DNA of 44,085 nt from Pseudomonadota bacterium (lineage in GTDB: Bacteria; Pseudomonadota; Gammaproteobacteria; Burkholderiales; Burkholderiaceae_C), in the NCBI GenBank assembly GCA_963205335.1, contig CAUJIM010000044.1, forward strand, positions 1 to 44,085, in the 5' to 3' direction. Both the position numbers and the translations under genes were made by a program. Shown piece by piece: positions 38,337 through 44,085 of this stretch (within the stretch, counting starts at the first letter, position 1; the number at the start of each line of letters is the position of its first letter). The notes below the pieces were generated by a model, which saw only the letters and a program-made list of their open reading frames with translations, was not told the origin of the DNA and ran no database searches.

Positions 38337-38351
38337 ACCGGAACATCCGGT
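38337..38351. promoter_or_regulatory. Second palindrome ACCGGA-aca-TCCGGT near the acyl-CoA dehydrogenase start site
   Basis: A perfect 6-bp inverted repeat with a 3-bp spacer lies in the acyl-CoA dehydrogenase leader and touches the predicted -10 box. It may be a second operator or a short leader hairpin. Confidence 0.4.
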
Positions 38352-38377
38352 ATATTGCCGATGATATTGTCAGACAA
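38349..38377 (-). promoter_or_regulatory. Predicted sigma-70 promoter of the acyl-CoA dehydrogenase operon
   Basis: On the minus strand, TTGTCT and TATACC are separated by exactly 17 bp, giving an acceptable -35/-10 pair upstream of the start at 38312. The -35 box lies inside the GntR operator, so a bound repressor would block polymerase. Confidence 0.5.
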
Positions 38378-38378
38378 T
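38366..38378. promoter_or_regulatory. GntR/FadR-type operator ATTGTC-A-GACAAT
   Basis: This perfect 13-bp palindrome contains TTGTCAGACAA, which fits the FadR-subfamily consensus TnGTnnnACnA. It sits in the divergent region between the acyl-CoA dehydrogenase gene and the FCD-type GntR gene, and overlaps the predicted -35 box of the former. Confidence 0.75.
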
Positions 38379-38439
38379 TTTGAAAACAAGCCCCCTGCAC
38401 TGTGCTAACGTAAGCGTCCCTCCCCTGCTCCGCCCGCCC

Positions 38440-39126
38440 ATGCCCGCCACCGCGCCGCCCGAACCCGTTGCCGAGCCCCCGGAAACCGCCGCCGACACGG
38501 TGTTCCACGGCATCGTGCAGGGGCTGGCGCAGCAGCGCTTCGTGCCCGGCCAGCGGCTGGTGGAGGTGGACCTGGCTACGCAGTTCGGCGTCAGCCGCGC
38601 CTCGGTGCGCGAGGCGCTGCAGCGCCTGGCCGCCCAGGGCCTGATCGAGCTGCACCGCAACAAGGGCGCGGCCATACGCACCCTGTCGGCACAGGAGACG
38701 CTGGAGGTGCTGGACGTGGCCGAGCGCATGACCGGCCTGCTGGCGCGCAGCGCGGCGCGCGCCATTGCCGCCGGCGCGCCCCACGCGCCGATCCAGGACG
38801 CCCTGGCCCGGCTGCGCGAGGCCGACCGCAGCCAGGACCCCGATGCCTTCGCCAGCGCCCGCCGCGGCCTGTACCGCACCCTGCTGGCCACCAGCGGCAG
38901 CCGCGAACTGCGCCGGCTGCTGCCCTCCATCCACATGCCCATCGTCTACGCCCAGCACCGCCCGGCCACGCTGCAGCAGGTGCGCATGCACGACTACCAG
39001 GCGATGTGCCAGGCCATCCTCAAGGGCGACGAGCAAGCCGCCGACGTGGCCGGCATGCAGCACGTGCGCAATGTGCGCGAAGCGATCGTGCGCCGCCTCG
39101 GCGCACCGGCGGGTGGAGAGGCCTGA
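38440..39126 (+). CDS. GntR-family regulator with FCD effector domain
   Basis: This 228-residue regulator has an N-terminal winged HTH (FHGIVQGLAQQRFVPGQRLVEVDLATQFGVSRASVREALQRLAAQGLIELHRNKGA, about 15-72). It is followed by a helical FCD ligand domain containing the metal-binding pattern (RRGLYRTLL, HDYQAMCQAI, ADVAGMQHVRNV). The ATG at 38440 places the operator outside the coding region; an upstream in-frame start would begin almost at the operator. It probably represses the divergent acyl-CoA dehydrogenase operon and itself. Confidence 0.92.
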   Translation: MPATAPPEPVAEPPETAADTVFHGIVQGLAQQRFVPGQRLVEVDLATQFGVSRASVREALQRLAAQGLIELHRNKGAAIRTLSAQETLEVLDVAERMTGLLARSAARAIAAGAPHAPIQDALARLREADRSQDPDAFASARRGLYRTLLATSGSRELRRLLPSIHMPIVYAQHRPATLQQVRMHDYQAMCQAILKGDEQAADVAGMQHVRNVREAIVRRLGAPAGGEA

Positions 39127-39284
39127 GCCGGCTCGGTGCGCCGGCCGGTACAGCGGCAGGCCCGGAGCAGCCAACGCGGCGCGCAGGATGCGACCATGCG
39201 TGGAGCCGGCCGCGTCCTCAAGGTGAAGCGCTTTTTTTGCCGTCGATGGACAGCGGCCTTCGCGTTCACCCGCCAAACAGGTTT

Positions 39285-39342
39285 TGATGAATGAATCTGC
39301 TTCCAGCGCTTGTCAGTCAAGCGCGAGCAGCCATCAAACAAT
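39285..39342 (-). repeat. Palindromic intergenic element, copy 7
   Basis: The element reads CTTCCA, the perfect hairpin GCGCTTG-tcagt-CAAGCGC, then GAGCAGCCATCAAAC. It lies between the GntR gene and an epimerase remnant. The 39127-39284 stretch before it holds no gene that I can support. Confidence 0.85.
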
Positions 39343-39399
39343 GAGTTGAAAGGTCAAGCACCCTCGGCAGGCGCGTCATCCAGCCACATCTGCGCCAGC

Positions 39400-39741
39400 A
39401 CGCGCCGGGCGTTGGCGGCCCTGGCCAACGCGCCCGACGCCTTCGGGCAGACCTGGCACCTGCCCTGCTGCGACGACCGGCCGACCTACAGGCAGTTCGT
39501 CGGCATGGCCGCCGAGGTGTTCGGCCGGAAGGCCGCCTACACCGTCATCGGCCCGTGGACCCTGGCCGCCGCCGCCGCCCTCTTCTCCCGCCGGGTGCGC
39601 GAGATCCGGGAGCTGCTGCCCCGCTGCGCGCACGACAACCTGTTCGACTCCACCCGGTTCAAGCGCCGCTTCCCGGAATTCGGGGTGGCCACGTACCGCG
39701 AGGGGCTGGAGCGGATCCGGCGGGAGTGGGCGGGCCGATAG
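39400..39741 (+). pseudogene. C-terminal remnant of an NAD-dependent epimerase/dehydratase-like protein
   Basis: About 110 residues in frame resemble the C-terminal third of extended or atypical SDR (epimerase) proteins: ALAALANAPDAFGQTWHLP, then RPTYRQFVGMAAEVFGRKA. A membrane-proximal helix region and the end LFDSTRFKRRFPEFGVATYREGLERI follow. The Rossmann N-terminal domain, with the GxxGxxG and YxxxK motifs, is missing. The upstream sequence is unrelated and includes repeat copy 7. No convincing start codon or ribosome site exists, so this is a decayed gene. Confidence 0.75.
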
Positions 39742-39772
39742 CCAGCCGGGGTGCCGGGCGGGCGCGCGCCGC

Positions 39773-40678
39773 CTACAGCCGCACCTCGCCGCGGACGACC
39801 GCCACGCAGTCGCCGCCGACCCACACCGTGCCGGCCGCGTCGCGCTCGACGTGCACGCGCCCGGCGCGGCCCAGCGCCGTACCCTGCGCGGCGACGTAGC
39901 GCGCGGGCAGCTCGCCGGCCTCGATCAACCACTGCGCCAGGCTGGCGTTCAGGCTGCCGGTGACCGGGTCTTCGGGCACGCCGATGGGTGCGGCAAAGGC
40001 GCGCACCTCGATCAGCGGCGCCTCGGCGGCGGCGCCGAAGGCGCGCGCCTCGCGGCTCGAACGTGCTATCAATGACGTAGCTTCCGGCGCTGGATGCATG
40101 CCGGCCACACCCACTTTTTGCCCGATGGCGGCCAGCCGGGCATGGTCCGGCTCCAGCGCCAGCACGGTGTCGGCGCCGTCCAGCCACAGGGTGAGCCAGC
40201 GCGGGCCGTTGTCCAGCCACTGCGCGCGCCGCACCTGGCCGGGCTGCAGGCCCAGGGCCTGCACGACGGCGGCCAGCAGCTCAGGCGGCACATCGCCCTG
40301 GCGGCTGGGCGGCGCGGCAAAGGCCAGGCGCTCGCCGCTGCGCCGCAAGTCGACCAGGCCCTGCGCGCACTGCTGCACGATGCGATCGGCCGCCTTCGGC
40401 CGGCCACCCGCCGCCAGCCACGCAAAGCACGAGCCCAGCGTGGGGTGGCCGGCAAAGGGCAGCTCGCCGCCGGGGGTGAAGATACGCAGCCGGTAGTCGG
40501 CGCGCGCCTCGGTGGGCGGCAGCACGAAGGTGGTCTCCGACAGGTTGGTCCAGCGCGCGAAGCGCTGCATGGCCGCGTCATGAAGGCCGCTGCCGTCCAG
40601 CACCACGGCCACCGGGTTGCCCCAGCCGCCATGGGCCGTGAAAACGTCGATCTGCGCAAAGGAACGGGTCTGGGTCAT
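39773..40678 (-). CDS. PhzF-family isomerase
   Basis: This 301-residue protein has the diaminopimelate-epimerase-like fold. FAQIDVFTAHGGWGNPVAVVLDG begins the first half, with the catalytic Glu48 in TNLSETTFVLPP and FTPGGELPFAGHPTLGS following. The second half has GVPEDPVTGSLNASLAQWL. Family members isomerise small metabolites; the substrate is unknown, and nothing nearby suggests phenazines. Residues HPAPEATSLIA (about 196-206) may derive from a degenerate repeat copy read in frame. The start at 40678 (MTQTRSFAQIDVF) is the natural N terminus. Confidence 0.9.
   Translation of the reverse strand: MTQTRSFAQIDVFTAHGGWGNPVAVVLDGSGLHDAAMQRFARWTNLSETTFVLPPTEARADYRLRIFTPGGELPFAGHPTLGSCFAWLAAGGRPKAADRIVQQCAQGLVDLRRSGERLAFAAPPSRQGDVPPELLAAVVQALGLQPGQVRRAQWLDNGPRWLTLWLDGADTVLALEPDHARLAAIGQKVGVAGMHPAPEATSLIARSSREARAFGAAAEAPLIEVRAFAAPIGVPEDPVTGSLNASLAQWLIEAGELPARYVAAQGTALGRAGRVHVERDAAGTVWVGGDCVAVVRGEVRL
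40063..40097. repeat. Possible degenerate palindromic element, copy 8, inside the PhzF-like gene
   Basis: CTATCAATGACGTAGCTTCC followed by GGCGCTGGATGC resembles the element without a complete hairpin. It lies in frame within the coding sequence. This is the weakest member of the set. Confidence 0.4.
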
Positions 40679-40688
40679 GATGAAGGAA

Positions 40689-40737
40689 ACTATTGTTTTG
40701 ATAGCTTCTTGCGCATAGCCTGTAAGCGCCAGAGGCC
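40689..40737. repeat. Palindromic intergenic element, copy 9
   Basis: CTATTGTTTTGATAGCTTC, TTGCGCATAGCCTGTAAGCG, then CCAGAGGCCT gives the full element, including the outer CTATTnnnnnATAG arms. It occupies most of the gap between the aminotransferase stop and the PhzF-like start. Confidence 0.85.
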
Positions 40738-40745
40738 TGTTCGAA

Positions 40746-41966
40746 TCAAGAAATTGCCTGCCGCACCACGCCCGCCAGCATGGCCATGCCGCGCTCGATC
40801 TGCTCGGGCGTGGAGGTGACGAAGGACAGGCGCAGCGTGCGCGGGTCGGCGTGGTCGGCGTAGAAGGGCGCGCCGGGCACGAAGGCCATGCCGGCGTCGA
40901 CGGCGGCGGGCAACAGCGCCTGCGCGTCCAGGCCCTCGGGCAGCGTCACCCACACGAACATGCCGCCCACCGGCTGCGTCCACTGCACGTCCAGCCCCGC
41001 CATGTGCCGCGCCAGCGCGGCCAGCATGGCGCCCTGCTGCGCCTTGTAGCGCGCGCGGATGGTGGGCACGTGGCGGTCGAGAAAGCCGCCCTTGATCACC
41101 TCGGCCACCACGCGCTGGTTGAAGCCGGGCGTGTGCAGGTCGGCCGCCTGCTTGGCCTGCAGCAGCTTGGGGTAGAGCAGCGGCGGCGCCACGACGTAGC
41201 CCAGGCGCAGGCCGGGCGCCAGGATCTTGCTGAACGAGCCCAGGTAGATCACGCCTTCGGGCCAGCGCGCCAGCAGCGGTGCGGGCGGCGGGGCGTCGAA
41301 CCACAGCTCGCCGTAGGGGTTGTCCTCGACGATGGGCAGGCCGTGCTCGCGGCACAGCGCCACGATCTGCTCGCGCCGCGCCGCGTCCTGCGTGCGGCCG
41401 GTGGGGTTCTGGAAGTTGGGCAGCAGGTAGATGAAGCGCGGGCGCTGTTCTTTTTGAAGCACGTCGCGCAGGCCCTGCGCCGACACGCCGCCCTCGTCGC
41501 TGGCCACGCTGGCAAAGCGCGGCTGCATGGGCGTGAAGGCCTGCAGCGCGCCCAGGTAGGTGGGCGTTTCCACCAGCACGCGGCTGCCTTCGTCGATCAG
41601 CACCTTGGCCACCAGGTCCAGCCCCTGCTGGCTGCCGGTGGTGATCAGGACCTGCTCGGGCGACACGTGCGCGCCCTGCTTGCCCAGCTCGCCGGCCACC
41701 CACTGGCGCAGCTCGGGCAGGCCTTCGCTGGACGCGTATTGCAGCGACGGCCTGGCCACCGGGCTGCCTTCGGCCAGCACGGCCGCGCAGGCCTCGCGCA
41801 TGGCGGCCACCGGAAAGGTCTCGGGCGCGGGCAGGCCGCCGGCGAAGTTGAGGATGCCCGGGCGCTCGGTGACCTTGAGGATCTCGCGGATGGCCGAGGG
41901 GTTCATGGCGGCGGCACGCGCGGCCAGGTACCAGGGCCCGGGCAACGGCGGGTCGATGGGGTTCAT
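40746..41966 (-). CDS. PLP-dependent aminotransferase, fold type I (2-aminoadipate/LysN-like)
   Basis: This 406-residue class I/II aminotransferase starts MNPIDPPLPGPWYLAARAAAMNPSAIREIL. It has NFAGGLPAPETFP (about 40-52), ITTGSQQGLDLVAK (108-121), LLPNFQNPTGRTQ (181-193), and the PLP lysine Lys247 in GSFSKILAPGLRLGY. This pattern fits the MocR-related 2-aminoadipate/aromatic aminotransferase group. AAGGAG precedes the ATG at 41966, which overlaps the EamA gene stop. Together with two exporters and a MocR regulator, it suggests amino-acid turnover and export. Confidence 0.92.
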   Translation of the reverse strand: MNPIDPPLPGPWYLAARAAAMNPSAIREILKVTERPGILNFAGGLPAPETFPVAAMREACAAVLAEGSPVARPSLQYASSEGLPELRQWVAGELGKQGAHVSPEQVLITTGSQQGLDLVAKVLIDEGSRVLVETPTYLGALQAFTPMQPRFASVASDEGGVSAQGLRDVLQKEQRPRFIYLLPNFQNPTGRTQDAARREQIVALCREHGLPIVEDNPYGELWFDAPPPAPLLARWPEGVIYLGSFSKILAPGLRLGYVVAPPLLYPKLLQAKQAADLHTPGFNQRVVAEVIKGGFLDRHVPTIRARYKAQQGAMLAALARHMAGLDVQWTQPVGGMFVWVTLPEGLDAQALLPAAVDAGMAFVPGAPFYADHADPRTLRLSFVTSTPEQIERGMAMLAGVVRQAIS

Positions 41967-42913
41967 GTTGGGTCTCCTTGAGCAACGGAAGCGGGCGCGA
42001 CGGGCCGCGAGATGCGCCGGCCCAGCACCACGGTGGCCACCACCGCCAGCGCAAAGCCGATCGAGCCCGCATCCAGCCGCTCGCCCAGCAGCGGCAGGGC
42101 AAACAGCATGGACAGAAACGGCTGCAGAAGCTGCACCTGGCTCACGCGCAGCGCGCCGCCCCAGTCCAGCCCGCGAAACCAGGCGAAGAACCCGGTCCAC
42201 ATCGACACCGAGCCGACGTAGGCAAAGCCCAGCCAGGCGCTGGCGCGCACGGGCTGCGCCGCCGCGTCGGGCCACATCAGCAGCGTGGCCGGCAGGCTGA
42301 CGGGCAGGGTCAGCACGCACATCCAGCAGATCACGCGCTCGGCGCCCAGCTCGGGCGTGACCTGGGCGCCGTAGACATAGCCCACCGAGGCGGCCACGAC
42401 GGCGCCCAGCAGCAGCCAGTCGGCCCGCGCCAGGCCAAAGCCGCCGGCCTGGTCGGCGCGCAGCCAGGCGAACACCACCACCAGCGCGCTGCCCGCCACG
42501 GCGCAGGCCCAGAAGCCCAGCCGCGCGCGCTGCCCCAAAATCAGGGCCGCCGCCACCGCCGTCACCAGCGGCAGCAGCGCGGTGACCACGGCGGCGTGGG
42601 TGGCCGTCACGCTGCGCAGCGCGAATGCCAGCAGCAGCGGGTAGCCGACGACGTTGCCCGCCACCGCGCCCAGCAGCGGCCCCCAGTGGCGCCGCCGGGG
42701 CCAGGGCGAGCGCGTGGCGAGCAGAAAGCCCAGCGACAGCAGGCCCGCCAGCGCCGCACGCCCCACGGTGACGAACAGCGGTGCCAGCTGCGAGTCTTGC
42801 GCGCTGCCGGTGGCCAGGCGCGTGGCCGGCAGCGTGATGGCGAACAGGCTCACACCCAGCACGCCCAGCCAAAAGCCCAGCAGCTGGCGCCGCTCGGGGG
42901 CCATGGCGCTCAC
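41963..42913 (-). CDS. EamA/DMT-family transporter
   Basis: This 316-residue protein has about ten hydrophobic helices in two EamA repeats. The first ends near ALILGQRARLGFWA, and the second contains ASVGYVYGAQVTPELG and VSQVQLLQPFLSMLFALPLLGERL, the typical C-terminal EamA motif. It probably exports an amino acid or metabolite. The start is a GTG at 42913 with GGAG 7 nt upstream, overlapping the LysE stop (GTGA). The ATG at 42904 is the alternative. Confidence 0.9.
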   Translation of the reverse strand: MSAMAPERRQLLGFWLGVLGVSLFAITLPATRLATGSAQDSQLAPLFVTVGRAALAGLLSLGFLLATRSPWPRRRHWGPLLGAVAGNVVGYPLLLAFALRSVTATHAAVVTALLPLVTAVAAALILGQRARLGFWACAVAGSALVVVFAWLRADQAGGFGLARADWLLLGAVVAASVGYVYGAQVTPELGAERVICWMCVLTLPVSLPATLLMWPDAAAQPVRASAWLGFAYVGSVSMWTGFFAWFRGLDWGGALRVSQVQLLQPFLSMLFALPLLGERLDAGSIGFALAVVATVVLGRRISRPVAPASVAQGDPT

Positions 42914-43533
42914 GACGCCGCTCCGCCGGCCAGCGCCGACCACGCCATCCACGCCGCCGTCACCACCAGCGCCAGCGCCATCGCGCGGTTGAACCACAGC
43001 AGGCGCCGGCCCTGCGCCAGCCAGCCGCGCAACAGCGAGCCCACCAGCGCGTAGGTGAAGTTGCTGGCCAGGCCGAACACCACCATCAGCAGCCCCGTCC
43101 AGCCCAGGCGCGCCAGCCAGTCGGGTCGGCCCAGAACCCAGCCGGCCAGCACCGTCAGCGCCAGCAGCCAGACCTTGACGTTGAGAAACTGCAGGCCCAC
43201 GCCCTCGACGAAGCTCACCTGCAGCTGGTGCGCGTCGGCCTGGCCCAGCGTGCCGCTGCGCGCCAGGCGCGCGGCCAGCCACAGCATGTAAAGCACGCCG
43301 ACGACCAGAATGCCCCAGCGCAGCCACGGCGCCGCCAGCACCAGCGCGCCCAAGCCCGCGCCGCACAGCAGCAGCAGCACGATCCAGCCGGCCGGCACCG
43401 CGCAAATGAAGTGCAGCGTGCCGCGCAAGCCGCGGTTGGCCGCCAGCGCCGTGGCCAGCGTGGTGTTGGGGCCGGGCGTGAAGGTGGCGGCGGCAAACAG
43501 CAGCAGCAGGGCGGAAAACTCGGCCGTGGACAT
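42910..43533 (-). CDS. LysE/RhtB-family amino-acid exporter
   Basis: This 207-residue inner-membrane exporter has six helices. The N-terminal FTPGPNTTLATALAANRGLRG motif (about 18-38) is diagnostic of the LysE/RhtB family. GVGLQFLNVKVWLLALTVL follows in mid-protein. Substrates are usually amino acids or derivatives. It is the first gene of the exporter-exporter-aminotransferase operon and is divergent from the MocR-type regulator, with the predicted operator between them. Confidence 0.92.
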   Translation of the reverse strand: MSTAEFSALLLLFAAATFTPGPNTTLATALAANRGLRGTLHFICAVPAGWIVLLLLCGAGLGALVLAAPWLRWGILVVGVLYMLWLAARLARSGTLGQADAHQLQVSFVEGVGLQFLNVKVWLLALTVLAGWVLGRPDWLARLGWTGLLMVVFGLASNFTYALVGSLLRGWLAQGRRLLWFNRAMALALVVTAAWMAWSALAGGAAS

Positions 43534-43556
43534 GAAGGCACTGTAGCCGCTGGCGA

Positions 43557-43622
43557 CCATACACCAGCCATACAGTTGACGAGCGCAGATCAACAACTGT
43601 ATGGTTTGCCCCAGCCATACAG
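43557..43622. promoter_or_regulatory. MocR-type operator: 11-bp inverted repeat plus direct CCATACA half-sites
   Basis: The divergent gap contains a perfect inverted repeat CCATACAGTTG (43568-43578) and CAACTGTATGG (43594-43604) with a 15-bp spacer. Extra direct copies CCATACA (43557-43563) and CCATACAG (43615-43622) flank it. MocR regulators (GabR, PdxR) bind mixed direct and inverted half-sites in this way, so this is likely the site through which the adjacent regulator acts. Confidence 0.75.
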
Positions 43623-43635
43623 ATTGGACACCCCC

Positions 43636-44085
43636 ATGCTGCTGCGCACCGCCACCCAGCCCCTGGCCGAGCAACTGGCCGCGCGCTTCGCCGGGCGCAT
43701 CCGCGACCGCCTGCTGGCCGCCGGCGCGCGCCTGCCCAGCGTGCGCCAGTGCGCGGCGCAGCACGGCGTCAGCCCCTCCACCGTGGTAGCCGCCTACGAC
43801 CAGCTGCTGGCCCAGGGCCTGGTCGAGGCGCGCCGCAACCGGGGCTTCTTCGTGCGCGGCCAGGCCCCCGCGCCGGCCGCCGGCACGGACAGCCCCGCCG
43901 CCGTGGCCGACGCCGCCCACGCGCGCCAGCGCAACGCACCCATCAGCGCCGCCACGCTGATGCGCGGCATGTTCCAGCCCATCAGCGGCAAGCCGCAGCC
44001 CGGCATGGGCGTGCTGCCCAGCGAGTGGATCGCCACCGACGCGGTGATCGGCGGCCTGCGCAAGGTCATGGGCACGGCCAGCGTG
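43636..44085 (+). CDS. MocR-type regulator (GntR HTH plus aminotransferase domain), 3' end cut by window edge
   Basis: The first 150 residues are present. A GntR-type winged HTH (LAEQLAARFAGRIRDRLLAAGARLPSVRQCAAQHGVSPSTVVAAYDQLLAQGLVEARRNRGFFVRG, about 10-75) is followed by an Ala/Pro linker. The beginning of an aminotransferase-like domain (MRGMFQPISGKPQPGMGVLPSEW) comes next. MocR proteins use PLP or its adducts as effector. The divergent exporter/aminotransferase operon is the probable target. No ribosome site is evident before the ATG at 43636. Confidence 0.9.
   Translation, partial: MLLRTATQPLAEQLAARFAGRIRDRLLAAGARLPSVRQCAAQHGVSPSTVVAAYDQLLAQGLVEARRNRGFFVRGQAPAPAAGTDSPAAVADAAHARQRNAPISAATLMRGMFQPISGKPQPGMGVLPSEWIATDAVIGGLRKVMGTASV

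Noticed and set aside
39127..39284. A possible terminator or small gene after the GntR regulator
   Set aside because: There is a run of seven T near 39230, but I could not form a convincing stem before it, and short frames here lack a start site or motifs.
39358..39400. A possible C-terminal remnant on the minus strand (reading VLAQMWLDDAPAEGA then stop)
   Set aside because: The match is only about 15 residues and has no recognisable family. It may be chance in a junction region.

Overview
The window is a high-GC, gene-dense chromosomal segment that looks like a betaproteobacterium of the family Comamonadaceae (Acidovorax, Hydrogenophaga or Ottowia relatives). The evidence is protein similarity judged by eye, the red-type (form IC) Rubisco cluster, the fabI/yej neighbourhood, and at least eight copies of a short intergenic palindromic element (ATAGCTGCT...GCGCTTG-N5-CAAGCGC...) that I associate with comamonad genomes. 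Both edges cut genes: lpdA at the left and a MocR-type regulator at the right.

Layout. (1) 1-5307: the 2-oxoglutarate dehydrogenase operon odhA-odhB-lpdA on the minus strand. (2) 5478-9929: a compact minus-strand cluster for two half-size YeeE/YedE sulfur-type transporters, a secreted peptide with six Pro-Cys motifs, a DUF6969 protein, a periplasmic two-domain rhodanese and a FadL-family outer-membrane protein. This is the best candidate for an undescribed system. (3) 10074-14143: AI-2E-type permease, tandem universal stress protein, an ECF sigma factor with a one-helix membrane partner and a DUF3106 protein, and a small secreted repeat protein. (4) 14271-17963: yejF, yejE and yejB, an oligopeptide ABC importer. 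(5) 18033-28581: a complete Calvin-Benson cluster cbbL-cbbS-cbbX-cbbY-cbbF-cbbP-cbbT-cbbZ-cbbA with divergent cbbR. (6) 28647-30446: yejA, the binding protein that belongs with yejBEF, next to divergent fabI. The cbb block therefore sits inside what looks like an original yejABEF operon. (7) 31403-35210: a secreted hypothetical, two flavoproteins and a truncated DJ-1/PfpI protein. (8) 35309-39126: an acyl-CoA dehydrogenase, SDR and aminoglycoside-phosphotransferase-like operon with a divergent GntR regulator and a perfect GntR operator. (9) 39285-40678: a repeat, an epimerase remnant and a PhzF-like isomerase. (10) 40746-44085: aminotransferase, EamA exporter and LysE exporter, divergent from a MocR/GntR regulator across a perfect 11-bp inverted repeat.

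How it fits together. The cbb operon supplies Rubisco, its activase, two sugar-phosphate phosphatases and the regeneration enzymes, under a LysR regulator whose intergenic region holds two 12-bp direct repeats exactly 32 bp apart. The sulfur-transport and rhodanese cluster would suit an organism that handles reduced sulfur, but no sox, dsr or sqr gene is visible here, so lithoautotrophy on sulfur is only an inference. The repeat family is not neutral filler: three copies supply the stop codon of the adjacent gene, and two or three others are read in frame inside coding sequences.

All calls come from reading the sequence. No database search was run.
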